From: Janthinobacterium sp. 61
Lineage (GTDB): Bacteria > Pseudomonadota > Gammaproteobacteria > Burkholderiales > Burkholderiaceae_D
Assembly: GCF_002846335.1 (NCBI RefSeq)
Contig: NZ_PJMQ01000001.1
Coordinates: forward strand, 1-64,000
Direction: 5' to 3'
Length of the DNA: 64,000 nucleotides
In this document: in pieces, positions 56,600 to 64,000 of the stretch
Position numbering within the stretch: position 1 is the stretch's first letter
Layout: every line of letters starts with the position of its first letter
Translations under genes and position numbers: made by a program
Notes under the pieces: generated by a model
Seen by the model: only the letters and a program-made list of their open reading frames with translations
Databases searched by the model: none
What the model was told of the DNA's origin: nothing

Positions 56600-57052
56600 C
56601 TAGCGCGAGACCAGCCGCACCGAATGCGCGCCTTCGAGCCGCATGGCCGTGCGGCTGTCGGCGGGCATGCGCAGTCCCGGCAGATACTGGGCATCGTCGA
56701 TCACCACGTGCTCGCCAGCATTACTGAAAGCAAAGGTGGCTCCGCGTCGTGTGACGAACAGGCCTGGCGCCTGGGGAAAGATTTCGACTTCCGCCTTGTC
56801 GTGGCGTCCGTTCTTGTCGCTCAGGCGGCCGTAGAAATGCTGGTTCTGTTCGCGCACCACGAGGATCTGCTGATTCGACAGCAGGTATTGTTGCTCGATT
56901 TCCAGCGCTTCCTGCGCGGTGACGCTGTGCGGCGAACTGACGGTAACGCGTACGCTGTCGGCATGTTGCGGGGTCGCTTGCGCCAGGGCGCTGGCGCTGG
57001 CTAGCGACAACAGTGCGGCGGCGGCAAACGGGAAAAGACGTGGGGTATGCAT
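56600..57052 (-). CDS. Small secreted protein of unknown function
   Basis: A 150-residue protein. ATG 57052 is preceded by GAAGGTG; the first 24 residues (MHTPRLFPFAAAALLSLASA then SALAQA) are a signal peptide with AQA cleavage. The mature part is charged and beta-rich: VTAQEALEIEQQYLLSNQQI, VVREQNQHFYGRLSDKNGR, FAFSNAGEHVVIDDAQYLPG. No cysteines remain. It is probably periplasmic. No family is recognised. It stands alone between the TPR kinase and rsgA on the minus strand. Confidence 0.7.
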   Translation of the reverse strand: MHTPRLFPFAAAALLSLASASALAQATPQHADSVRVTVSSPHSVTAQEALEIEQQYLLSNQQILVVREQNQHFYGRLSDKNGRHDKAEVEIFPQAPGLFVTRRGATFAFSNAGEHVVIDDAQYLPGLRMPADSRTAMRLEGAHSVRLVSR

Positions 57053-57343
57053 GACATTCACCTTCAATCAGGGTTGAGGATAGGATTTGGACCGGATGAT
57101 CTCTGCCAGGTTTCCTGCAGGGACTGATGTCAAGGTAGCAAATGCCCATCGCCATCACCAGCAGACGGTGATGAAATGCCGGTTTCGTGCGCTGAACTGC
57201 ATAAAAACGGTGGCGGATGGTTTTTGGGATTAAACGCGGAAAGCTGCCTGTGCAACGGAATTTAATTTTTCCGGTCGAGCTGTTGCTGGTATTAAATTTG
57301 CATGGTCGCGCCGCCACACCATGGCGAACGCGACCGGCGGCGG

Positions 57344-58249
57344 TCAGTAGAGGGTCTGGGCCGATTCGTGCAGCAGCTGGCCATACAGGGTATGGCGCAT
57401 TCTGGAGATTTTGCCTTCAGACAAGGCTTGCAGGATGGCGCACTGCGGCTCGATCAGGTGGCGGCAGTTGTAGAACTTGCAGCCGCCCAGGTAAGGCTGG
57501 AATTCGCGGAAGGCCCGCTCCAGCATGCCTTCGGACAGGTGGTACAGGCCGAATTCCTGGAAGCCGGGCGAATCGATGATGGAACTGTTGGCACCCAGTT
57601 CATCGAGTTTGTACAGGCGCGTAAAGGTCGTCGTGTGCTTGCCCGTGTCGAGCGCGGCCGAGATTTCGCGCACGGCGATGTCCGCATCGGGCACCAGCAG
57701 GTTGATCAGCGACGACTTGCCCATGCCCGACTGACCGATGAGGATAGACGACTGGCCCGCCAGTAGCGGTGCCAGGGTGGCCACGGCGTGCTCGGGTTCG
57801 GCGCGCGCCGACACTTCATCGACGGGATAGCCCATCGAAGAATACGGCAGCAGGCGTTCGCGGGCTCTGTCCAGCGAGGCCGTCACGTCCGTTTTATTCA
57901 GGATGATGCGCGCCTCGATGCCGGCCGCGTCGGCCGCCACCAGCGAGCGCGAGATCAGGTCGTCGGCGAAGCCCGGTTCCGTCGCGACGACGATGAACAG
58001 TTGCGTCAAATTGGCCGCCAGCAATTTCGATTTGTACTGGTCCGAGCGGTACAGCAGGGTCTTGCGCTCCTCGATGCGGTCGATGACGGCCTGGTCGTTG
58101 GACGTGCGCGTCAGGTGCACGATGTCGCCCACGGCCACATTGGTTTTCTTGCCGCGCGTTACGCATTGCAGCTTGGCGCCATCCACGTCGGCCAGGTAAT
58201 GGCGGCCGTGGGCGGCGATGATGACGCCAGTTAACTTGCCTTCGCTCAT
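57344..58249 (-). CDS. rsgA: Ribosome small-subunit-dependent GTPase RsgA
   Basis: A 301-residue circularly permuted GTPase that acts late in 30S maturation. Order of motifs shows the permutation: OB-fold at the N-terminus, then G4 ILNKTDV, G1 [15 protein letters not shown] and G3 DSPGFQEFG. The C-terminal zinc site is [16 protein letters not shown]. Full length. It overlaps phhB by four bases and ends the three-gene minus-strand operon. Confidence 0.95.
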   Translation of the reverse strand: MSEGKLTGVIIAAHGRHYLADVDGAKLQCVTRGKKTNVAVGDIVHLTRTSNDQAVIDRIEERKTLLYRSDQYKSKLLAANLTQLFIVVATEPGFADDLISRSLVAADAAGIEARIILNKTDVTASLDRARERLLPYSSMGYPVDEVSARAEPEHAVATLAPLLAGQSSILIGQSGMGKSSLINLLVPDADIAVREISAALDTGKHTTTFTRLYKLDELGANSSIIDSPGFQEFGLYHLSEGMLERAFREFQPYLGGCKFYNCRHLIEPQCAILQALSEGKISRMRHTLYGQLLHESAQTLY

Positions 58250-58611
58250 GGGGCCACCTGGCTGCTCTGGTAGATGAGGTCAGCCTTGGCGGCGCAGATG
58301 AAGTCGTTTTCGGACAGGCCGCCGGCGCCCTGGTTGACCGAGTGCGTGTCGTAGCGCACGGTGCAGGTTTTATAAGTAATGATGAGCTCCGGATGGTGGT
58401 CTTGCGTGTGTGTCATATAGGCCAGGGCGTTCACGAACGCCAGGGTCTGGTAGTAATTCTTGAAGCCGAAGTCGCGGCACAGCTTGCCATTTTGCAAGGT
58501 CCACTGGGGCAGCAGGGCATGCAGGGTGGCGATGTCGGTGTCGCCCAGCGCCTGCTGGCGCGGCGCGCAGGACAGTTGGGTCAGGCCTTGCGAAGTCGAT
58601 GGCGTATTCAT
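58246..58611 (-). CDS. phhB: 4a-hydroxytetrahydrobiopterin (pterin-4a-carbinolamine) dehydratase
   Basis: A 121-residue protein with the PCD pattern: [39 protein letters not shown] (core [19 protein letters not shown]) and the C-terminal [15 protein letters not shown]. The paired histidines and the D/H residues of the active site are present. It recycles pterin cofactor for aromatic hydroxylases or acts in molybdopterin-type chemistry. It overlaps the peptidase and rsgA genes by four bases each. Confidence 0.93.
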   Translation of the reverse strand: MNTPSTSQGLTQLSCAPRQQALGDTDIATLHALLPQWTLQNGKLCRDFGFKNYYQTLAFVNALAYMTHTQDHHPELIITYKTCTVRYDTHSVNQGAGGLSENDFICAAKADLIYQSSQVAP

Positions 58612-59888
58612 GTGGAAGCCCCTTTCAGGTGGCGGATGCGCACGCTGGCCGGCGGGTGTGAGTCATAGAAGGCCGAGTGCAGCGGGTCGGGCGTCAGGGT
58701 CGACGCATTGTCTTCATACATTTTCACGAGGGCCGAGACCAGGTCGTCGGCCTGCGTGTGCGTGGCGGCAAAGGCGTCGGCTTCGAATTCGTGCTTGCGC
58801 GAGCTGAGCGACGTCAGCGGTCCCAGCAGGAAAGTGAAAACGGGCAAGGCCAACATGAATAGCAGCAGGGCCAGCGCGTCCGTCGGCTGGCCCGTCAGCG
58901 CCAGGGCGACGGGATCGATGCCCAGGCCCGCGTAAAACCACGGCTGCGTCTTCAGGAATCCCAGCAGGGCCAGAAAGCCCAGCGAGATGACGAACATCAT
59001 GGCGATGCGCTTGACGATGTGCTTGAGCTTGAAATGGCCCAGTTCATGCGCCAGCACGGCTTCGATTTCCTGCGGCGCCAGTCGCGACAGCAGGGTGTCG
59101 AAGAAGACAATGCGCTTGTTGGCGCCAAAACCCGAGAAATACGCATTGCCGTGGGCGCTGCGCTTCGAGCCATCCATGACGAACAAGCCTTTGGAGGCGA
59201 AACCCACGCGCTGCATCAAGCCTTCGATGCGGCTTTTCAAGGAGTCATCGGCCAGCGGCGTGAATTTGTTAAACAGGGGAGCGATGACGGTGGGAAACAA
59301 CACCATCATCAGCAACTGGAAGCCGCTCCAGACGAACCATGCATACAGCCACCACAGGTCGCCCGACTTGGCCATCAGGGTCAGCACGACCCAGATCAGG
59401 GGCAGGCCGATGACGGCTCCCAGACCCACGCCCTTGAGCATGTCAGTAAAGAACAGCTTGCGTGCCATGGTGTTGAAGCCGAAACGTTGTTCTAGCACAA
59501 ATTGGCGGTAGTAATCGAAAGGCAGGTCGATCAGGCCGGAAATGGCGGCAAAGGCGGCGATCAGGCCAATCTGGTACAGCATGGGCGAACCCGCTCCCAT
59601 CCATTCATTCAGGTATAGCGCCAGCCATTGCAAGCCGCCCAGCAAAGTAAAACCGATCAGCACGGCATAGTTGATCAGCAGGGTTAGCACGCCGAACTTG
59701 GTCTTGGCCACCGTGTAGTCGGCCGCCTTCTGGTGGGCGGCCAGCGGGATCTTTTCCACGAATTCGGGTGGGACTGCAGAGCGGTGGGCCAGCACGTGGC
59801 GAATCTGCCGCGAAGCGAGCCAGAAGCGCACGGCGAGGGTCAAAACGAGGACGGATACAAACAAAATCGAAAACGCGAGTGAATACAT
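58608..59888 (-). CDS. M48 family membrane metallopeptidase (Ste24-like)
   Basis: A 426-residue inner-membrane zinc peptidase with about seven helices. The zinc motif HELGH lies in EAVLAHELGHFKLKHIVKR, and the third ligand is in the ELRKHEFEADAFA-type motif (here RKHEFEADAFAA). N-terminal text LINYAVLIGFTLLGGLQWL and FYRQFVLEQRFGFNTMA-type (here YYRQFVLEQRFGFNTM) match Ste24/CAAX-type proteases. The likely role is membrane protein quality control. It is first of the operon with phhB and rsgA and divergent from orn. Confidence 0.93.
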   Translation of the reverse strand: MYSLAFSILFVSVLVLTLAVRFWLASRQIRHVLAHRSAVPPEFVEKIPLAAHQKAADYTVAKTKFGVLTLLINYAVLIGFTLLGGLQWLALYLNEWMGAGSPMLYQIGLIAAFAAISGLIDLPFDYYRQFVLEQRFGFNTMARKLFFTDMLKGVGLGAVIGLPLIWVVLTLMAKSGDLWWLYAWFVWSGFQLLMMVLFPTVIAPLFNKFTPLADDSLKSRIEGLMQRVGFASKGLFVMDGSKRSAHGNAYFSGFGANKRIVFFDTLLSRLAPQEIEAVLAHELGHFKLKHIVKRIAMMFVISLGFLALLGFLKTQPWFYAGLGIDPVALALTGQPTDALALLLFMLALPVFTFLLGPLTSLSSRKHEFEADAFAATHTQADDLVSALVKMYEDNASTLTPDPLHSAFYDSHPPASVRIRHLKGAST

Positions 59889-59944
59889 TCTGTGCCTGTG
59901 AGAAAATGGCTGATTATTTAGTTTGATTAGGCCAAGAGAGAATT

Positions 59945-60553
59945 ATGTCACAAGCGACCGACTTAACTGCACCCACCTCTGCATCCACCCCAGCACCTGC
60001 GGTGCCGGCACGTCCAAATGAGATGAATCTGGTCTGGGTCGACATGGAAATGACGGGCCTGGAACCCGATACCGACCGCATCATCGAGGTGGCGGTGGTG
60101 GTGACGGATATGCATTTGAACCTGCTGGCCGAAGGCCCCGTGTTCGTGATTCACCAGTCGGATGAAACCCTGAACAAGATGGATGCCTGGAACAAGGGCA
60201 CGCACGGCCGCTCCGGCCTGATCGACAAGGTGAAGGCGTCGACCGTGACGGAAGCGCAGGCGGAGGCGGAACTGATCGCGTTCCTGAAGAAATACGTGCC
60301 GGCAGGCAAGTCGCCCATGTGCGGCAACACCATCGGCCAGGACCGCCGCTTCATGGTGCGCGGCATGCCGAAGCTGGAAGCGTTCTTCCACTATCGCAAT
60401 GTTGACGTATCGACGCTGAAAGAGTTGTGCAAGCGCTGGAAGCCGGAAATCGCCACCGGTTTCAAGAAACACCAGAAGCACACGGCACTGGCCGATATCC
60501 TGGAGTCGATCGAAGAACTGAAATATTACCGCGAGCACTTTATTAAACTGTAA
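59945..60553 (+). CDS. orn: Oligoribonuclease
   Basis: A 202-residue DEDDh 3'-5' exonuclease that degrades di- and short oligoribonucleotides, including pGpG from c-di-GMP turnover. Motifs are [20 protein letters not shown] (ExoI, D and E), [13 protein letters not shown] (ExoII) and [20 protein letters not shown] (ExoIII, H and D). The N-terminal 25 residues ([16 protein letters not shown]) extend the usual core; GAGAGAATT precedes ATG 59945. Its pGpG role links it functionally to WspR, though not by operon. Confidence 0.95.
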   Translation: MSQATDLTAPTSASTPAPAVPARPNEMNLVWVDMEMTGLEPDTDRIIEVAVVVTDMHLNLLAEGPVFVIHQSDETLNKMDAWNKGTHGRSGLIDKVKASTVTEAQAEAELIAFLKKYVPAGKSPMCGNTIGQDRRFMVRGMPKLEAFFHYRNVDVSTLKELCKRWKPEIATGFKKHQKHTALADILESIEELKYYREHFIKL

Positions 60554-60560
60554 TGGTGTT

Positions 60561-60650
60561 GTCGGCTTACGCGCTGCGCGCTAAGCCGACCTACGAGCCA
60601 TTCAGCGCCGCTGGCGTAGGTCGGGTTAGCGCCCTGGCGCGTAACCCGAC
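60561..60650. repeat. Paired REP elements in inverted arrangement
   Basis: Hairpin 1 (60561-60590) is GTCGGCTTACGCG...CTAAGCCGAC. Hairpin 2 (60620-60650) is GTCGGGTTAGCGC...GTAACCCGAC. Both have YTTAGC/GCGTAA-like loops, and CCTACG...CGTAGG flanks the spacer, so the two face each other as a BIME-like unit. It follows orn by 7 nt and runs into the 3' end of the gene at 60626-60991. Confidence 0.82.
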
Positions 60651-60991
60651 ACATCCGCCGCCTCAAAGACAAGGCTGTGCCAATCGCCATCCTCATCCTG
60701 CCACTCCAGCGCAAACGGTCCCGTTTGCCGTAAAGCCGTGATCCAGCGCACGTCGCCTGGCTGGCGGTAGTATTCCACGCACTGCCCGAACGGCTGTTCC
60801 AGCCGACACAGCATCAATCCCTCGCCTGCCACGGCACACCATTGCTCATTGATATCGATCAAGGCCACGGCCGGGTCGCCATAGAATTCCCCCAGGCTGG
60901 TTTGCCGGCCATCGGCCGCCGTCACGCTGGCCTCTTCATATTCATGCTGGACAATAAATTGGGCGCTGCGCGCCAGTTCCCTGTTCGTCAT
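60626..60991 (-). CDS. Hypothetical protein with REP-encoded C-terminus
   Basis: A 121-residue protein starting MTNRELARSAQFIVQHEYEE at ATG 60991, which overlaps the LysR stop by four bases (ATGA). Recognisable text includes SLGEFYGDPAVALIDINEQW and WITALRQTGPFALEWQDEDG. No signal or membrane segment and no known family. The last residues (SGYAPGR) and the TAA stop are encoded inside the REP hairpin at 60620-60650. Its coupling to the LysR gene suggests they are co-transcribed. Confidence 0.7.
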   Translation of the reverse strand: MTNRELARSAQFIVQHEYEEASVTAADGRQTSLGEFYGDPAVALIDINEQWCAVAGEGLMLCRLEQPFGQCVEYYRQPGDVRWITALRQTGPFALEWQDEDGDWHSLVFEAADVSGYAPGR

Positions 60992-61932
60992 GCTGTCTCC
61001 ACGGTGGGCCAGACGGTTTCCTGGTCGGCGCGCGCCTCGGCGATCAGCCATTCGCAGAATGCGTGCACGAGGGGGCGCGTTTCCGCCTGGGGTGAGCGCA
61101 GCAGGTAATAGCAGTGGGGGCCGCGCACCGCGTGTTCGAATACGCGCACCAGGCGGCCCGAGCGCAGATCGTCGCCGATCAGCGGGCTGGCGGCGATGGC
61201 CACGCCCTGGCCGCTGGCGGCCGCGTCCAGGCATAAATACGTGTGCGAAAAGCGCGCGCCGCTGTTGCCGCTATTGCCGCTGTAATGCACGCCGCAGCTG
61301 TGCAGCCAGCGCGTCCAGTCGATTTCGCCGGGCAGGTGTACTTCCGGCTCGTCGTGCAGCAGCGGATAGCGCAGCAGGTCGGCGGGCTGGCGCAGGCTGG
61401 CCGCGTTGGCGCGAAAGCCGGGGCTGCAGACGGCGGAAAACCATTCTTCCATCAATAAATCGACTTTGAGGCCCGGATAGCGGCCCGGCCCCAGGCGGAT
61501 GGCCACGTCCACGCCATCGCGCGCCAGGTCGACCGGGTGCATCGACGCCAGCACGCGCAGTTCGATCTGCGGATAGCGGTCGCGCAGCCGGCCCAGGCGC
61601 GGCATCAGCCAGCGCGAGACAAGCGAGCTGGTGGCAGTCACCGTCACCACCTTGTCATCGCCCTGGCGCCGCGCCTGCTCGGACACATCGGCCAGCTGGT
61701 TGAGGATGGGGCCCAGCGAGGCCGCATAGCGCTGGCCGGCGCTGGTGAGCACCACGCCGCGCGGCAGGCGCTGGAACAGCACCACGCCCAGCCACGCTTC
61801 CAGCTGTTTCACGTGATGGCCGATGGCGCCGGCCGAGACATGCAATTCTTCGCCCGCGCGCTGGAAACCTTCATGGCGGGCGGCCGCCTCGAAGGCATGC
61901 AGGGCGGCGAGCGGTGGCAAAGGACGTGACAT
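60988..61932 (-). CDS. LysR-family transcriptional regulator, GcvA-like
   Basis: A 314-residue regulator. The helix-turn-helix region is LAALHAFEAAARHEGFQRAG then LHVSAGAIGHHVKQLEAWLG, as in GcvA-type proteins. The effector domain has VTVTATSSLVSRWLMPRLGR, DLARDGVDVAIRLGPGRYPG and LLMEEWFSAVCSPGF. A small in-frame repeat (GNSGNSG) lies at about residue 225. It is divergent from the EamA transporter gene and may control it. Confidence 0.9.
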   Translation of the reverse strand: MSRPLPPLAALHAFEAAARHEGFQRAGEELHVSAGAIGHHVKQLEAWLGVVLFQRLPRGVVLTSAGQRYAASLGPILNQLADVSEQARRQGDDKVVTVTATSSLVSRWLMPRLGRLRDRYPQIELRVLASMHPVDLARDGVDVAIRLGPGRYPGLKVDLLMEEWFSAVCSPGFRANAASLRQPADLLRYPLLHDEPEVHLPGEIDWTRWLHSCGVHYSGNSGNSGARFSHTYLCLDAAASGQGVAIAASPLIGDDLRSGRLVRVFEHAVRGPHCYYLLRSPQAETRPLVHAFCEWLIAEARADQETVWPTVETA

Positions 61933-62028
61933 GCGGGGGAGCCTCCTCGTTGAGGCTAAGTAATATTGAGCCTATCCGTTAAGAATATTGGTTTGTTTCA
62001 TTTTGCGCAAGCGAATATGATGCCGGCT

Positions 62029-62062
62029 ATGCGTGAAGTGACCCGCAATATGATTCACGCAT
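62029..62062. promoter_or_regulatory. Inverted repeat between the LysR and EamA genes
   Basis: Perfect 8-bp arms ATGCGTGA (62029-62036) and TCACGCAT (62055-62062) are separated by 18 bp. They lie in the 230-bp divergent region, about 100 bp before the EamA start. It is a candidate operator for the adjacent regulator. Confidence 0.5.
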
Positions 62063-62162
62063 GAATCATCCCCAGCCTTACCTGGCATTTATATTTACAA
62101 CGCCTGGGAAAACCGTCGCGATGCGCAGCAGGTTTGCCCAGGTGTACTCAAAGAGGTTAGTC

Positions 62163-63062
62163 ATGTCTGATCGCCGCGCTGTTGCGCTGGTGTTGCTGTC
62201 GGCCGCCGGTTTCGGCAGTTCCGCTGTGTTTGCCAAGGCGGCATATGCGTCCGGGGTCAACCCGTCGACCATGCTGGCCTTGCGTTTCGTCATCGCCGCC
62301 ATGTTGCTGCTGCCGCTGGTGTGGCTGGGCGGCTGGCGCTTGCCACGCGGCCGCCTGCTGGCCGGCTACATGCTGATGGGCCTGATGTACACGGCCCAGT
62401 CGCAAGGCTATTTCAATGCCCTGATGTATGCCAGCAGCGGCCTGTGCGGCATGTTGCTGTACGTGTATCCCGTGCTGGTGACCATACTCGCGCTGGCGCT
62501 GGGCTGGGAAAAGCTGGACCGCCGCATGCTGGTGCTGATGGCGCTGGCGATTGCCGGCATGGCCATCACCCTGGGTGGCAAGCTGCAGGGGCAGCCCATC
62601 GGCATCGCCCTGGCATTGATGGCGGCCGGCGTGTACGCCGTGTACATCCTGTTTGGCAACAGCCTGTCGAAAAGCCGCGAGAATATTCACCCGTTGGCCG
62701 CTTGCGTGGTGATCCTGGGTACGGCTGGCCTGTCGAATACTGCGATTGCCTTGTGGCAAGGCGTGTCCTTGCCGGGCACGGCGACGGGCTGGCTGGCCGT
62801 CAGCGCCATCGCCCTGTTCTCGACGGCCATCGCGATTGCCGCCTTCTTTGCCGGCGTGGCGCAAATCGGCGCGGCCAAGGCCTCCATCATTTCCACCTTT
62901 GAACCTGTCATCACGATGGCGTTCGGCGTGACTTTGCTGAAGGAATCCGTCAGCGGCACGCAATTGCTGGGCGGCGCCATGGTACTGGCCGCCGTGGTCT
63001 TGCTGGCGCAGCGGCCCTCGCCCAAGGTGGCGGCCATGCCGGCCGTGCAGGCGAGCGCCTGA
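62163..63062 (+). CDS. EamA/DMT-family transporter
   Basis: A 299-residue protein with ten hydrophobic helices in two EamA repeats: VALVLLSAAGFGSSAVFAKA at the start and VYAVYILFGNSLSKSREN at the second repeat. The end of repeat two reads KASIISTFEPVITMAFGVTL, the typical EamA signature. The start MSDRRAVALVLL at 62163 has AGAGG upstream; the frame further up is leader sequence. The substrate is probably an amino acid or metabolite to be exported, not readable here. It is divergent from the LysR gene. Confidence 0.88.
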   Translation: MSDRRAVALVLLSAAGFGSSAVFAKAAYASGVNPSTMLALRFVIAAMLLLPLVWLGGWRLPRGRLLAGYMLMGLMYTAQSQGYFNALMYASSGLCGMLLYVYPVLVTILALALGWEKLDRRMLVLMALAIAGMAITLGGKLQGQPIGIALALMAAGVYAVYILFGNSLSKSRENIHPLAACVVILGTAGLSNTAIALWQGVSLPGTATGWLAVSAIALFSTAIAIAAFFAGVAQIGAAKASIISTFEPVITMAFGVTLLKESVSGTQLLGGAMVLAAVVLLAQRPSPKVAAMPAVQASA

Positions 63063-63106
63063 ACTTTTTTCCTGAACTGATCGGCTGTATCGATCGGTCT
63101 CCTTTG

Positions 63107-63142
63107 GCGCCGCGACGGGTTTCCTGTCGCGGCGCTTTTTTT
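63107..63142 (+). terminator. Intrinsic terminator after the EamA gene
   Basis: The perfect 10-bp stem GCGCCGCGAC/GTCGCGGCGC is followed by T7 on the plus strand, 44 nt after the stop. Confidence 0.88.
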
Positions 63143-63176
63143 GCGCGGAAATTTTGAACATAAATAAGTCTTGATT

Positions 63177-63195
63177 GCGAATGATTCTCATTTAT
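63177..63195. promoter_or_regulatory. Fur box
   Basis: GCGAATGATTCTCATTTAT contains the symmetric AATGA-TTC-TCATT, close to the canonical iron-regulation site GATAATGATAATCATTATC. It lies about 70 bp before the heme-utilisation gene, so that gene should be repressed when iron is sufficient. Confidence 0.82.
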
Positions 63196-63265
63196 AATTG
63201 ATTTCAAGATTCCACCACCACCAGCCAGCCCCTGCCAGCCAGTGTTCGCCTTGAAAGGAGACACC

Positions 63266-64000
63266 GTGTCGAGCACCTTCCCCATTTGCAATACCGAGCT
63301 GGTCACCAGTGAATTTGCCCGCCTGCGCCGTCAGAAAAAAGCCCGCCACCGCGACATCGCCGAGGACCTGGGCATTTCCGAAGGCGAGATGATTGCCGCG
63401 CATGCTGGCCTGTCGCTGGCCGATGGCGCCTTGCTGGGTGCTGAGCGCCTGCAGGCCGACTGGCCCGCCATCATTGCCGCCCTGGAACCGCTGGGCGAAG
63501 TCATGGCGCTGACGCGCAACGCCTCATGCGTGCATGAAAAGACGGGCGTCTACCGCAAGGCCAGCCACAACAACCATGTGGGCCTGGTACTCGGTGGCGA
63601 CATCGACTTGCGCGTGTTTTACCGCCACTGGGCGCATGGCTTTGCCGTACGCGAGATGGGAGAGCAAGAGGTGCAGCGCAGCCTGCAATTTTTCGATGCG
63701 GCCGGCCATGCCGTGCACAAGATTTTCCTCAAGCCGCAAAGCGACCTGGCCGCTTACGATGCGCTGGTGGCGCGCTTTGCGGACGCGGACCAGGCGGCAG
63801 GCATCGCCGTGACGGCGCCGCCGCCGCCGCCGGCGGAATTGCCCGACGCGCAGATCGACGTGGCCGGTTTTCGCGCCGCCTGGGCCGACTTGCGCGACAC
63901 GCATGATTTTTTCACCGTGCTGAAAAAATACTCGGTCTCGCGCCTGCAGGGCCTGCGCCTGGCCGAAGCGCGCTTCGTGCAGCAGATCGACAAATCCTGC
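63266..64000 (+). CDS. Heme-degrading/heme-transport factor, HemS/HmuS family (3' end outside window)
   Basis: The frame is open from GTG 63266 to the right edge (245 codons seen). AAGGAGA lies 6 nt before the GTG, which sets the start. The first half of the usual ~350-residue protein is visible: ARLRRQKKARHRDIAEDLGI, SEGEMIAAHAGL, then VMALTRNASCVHEKTGVYRK with NNHVGLVLGGDIDLRVFYRHWAHGF (part: LVLGGDIDLRVFYRHW), and SLQFFDAAGHAVHKIFLKP. These match the repeated HemS domain. The protein binds heme in the cytoplasm and passes on or degrades it. A Fur box controls it. Confidence 0.9.
   Translation, partial: MSSTFPICNTELVTSEFARLRRQKKARHRDIAEDLGISEGEMIAAHAGLSLADGALLGAERLQADWPAIIAALEPLGEVMALTRNASCVHEKTGVYRKASHNNHVGLVLGGDIDLRVFYRHWAHGFAVREMGEQEVQRSLQFFDAAGHAVHKIFLKPQSDLAAYDALVARFADADQAAGIAVTAPPPPPAELPDAQIDVAGFRAAWADLRDTHDFFTVLKKYSVSRLQGLRLAEARFVQQIDKSC

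Overview
The window is about 60% GC and carries a single rrn operon, an assimilatory sulfate operon, Wsp chemosensory genes and LptF/LptG. Protein style and gene content suggest a betaproteobacterium of the Oxalobacteraceae, for example Janthinobacterium, Duganella or Massilia. That placement is inference from recognised families; no database search was run.

Layout. (1) 1-9329 is the right end of a tailed-phage prophage: tape-measure C-terminus, a tail gene broken by many frameshifts, a tail fibre with a seven-bladed propeller, fibre-associated small genes, a lysis cassette (holin, second membrane protein, GH19 endolysin, Rz with nested Rz1), an AT-rich DUF4760 cargo gene behind a 10-codon leader ORF, and a tyrosine integrase on the minus strand. 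9396-10101 is a gene-free AT-rich stretch that probably holds the attachment site. (2) 10102-18075 is core chromosome: DUF1653, CreA, a lipoprotein, pepA, lptF-lptG, a CbiX/SirB-type chelatase, a Stealth-family sugar-phosphate transferase and a membrane protein. (3) 18076-26051 is sulfur assimilation: a minus-strand operon TSUP transporter-cysI-DUF934-cysH-cysD-cysN-cobA, divergent from cysB. (4) 26113-31460 holds a methyltransferase, a porin and three signalling genes: an orphan NarX-type kinase and a LytS/LytTR-type pair. (5) 31654-37258 is a complete rrn operon (16S, tRNA-Ile, tRNA-Ala, 23S, 5S) with promoter, boxA sites, processing stems and terminator.

(6) 37313-42243 holds a leucine-rich-repeat protein kinase, a flavin oxidoreductase, yajQ, murB and ppnP. 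(7) 42268-50887 is a complete seven-gene wsp operon (wspA-B-C-D-E-F-R in transcription order, minus strand), a surface-sensing pathway ending in the diguanylate cyclase WspR. (8) 51075-53297 holds argG and argF. (9) 53584-61932 holds a cytoplasmic TPR-GAF histidine kinase, a small secreted protein, the M48 peptidase-phhB-rsgA operon, orn, a REP pair, a small gene and a LysR regulator. (10) 62163-64000 holds an EamA transporter and the start of a Fur-controlled heme-utilisation gene cut by the window edge.

The observations most worth a second look are: the dense frameshifts in one prophage gene and a G8 tract in the next; the propeller inserted into a tail-collar domain; the leader ORF plus DUF4760 cargo gene; tandem and inverted 12-bp repeats before the integrase; a GTAC-centred palindromic repeat family with two copies; a REP element that supplies the C-terminus of a gene; and the LRR-kinase beside rrn. 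I see no CRISPR array, transposase or toxin-antitoxin pair.
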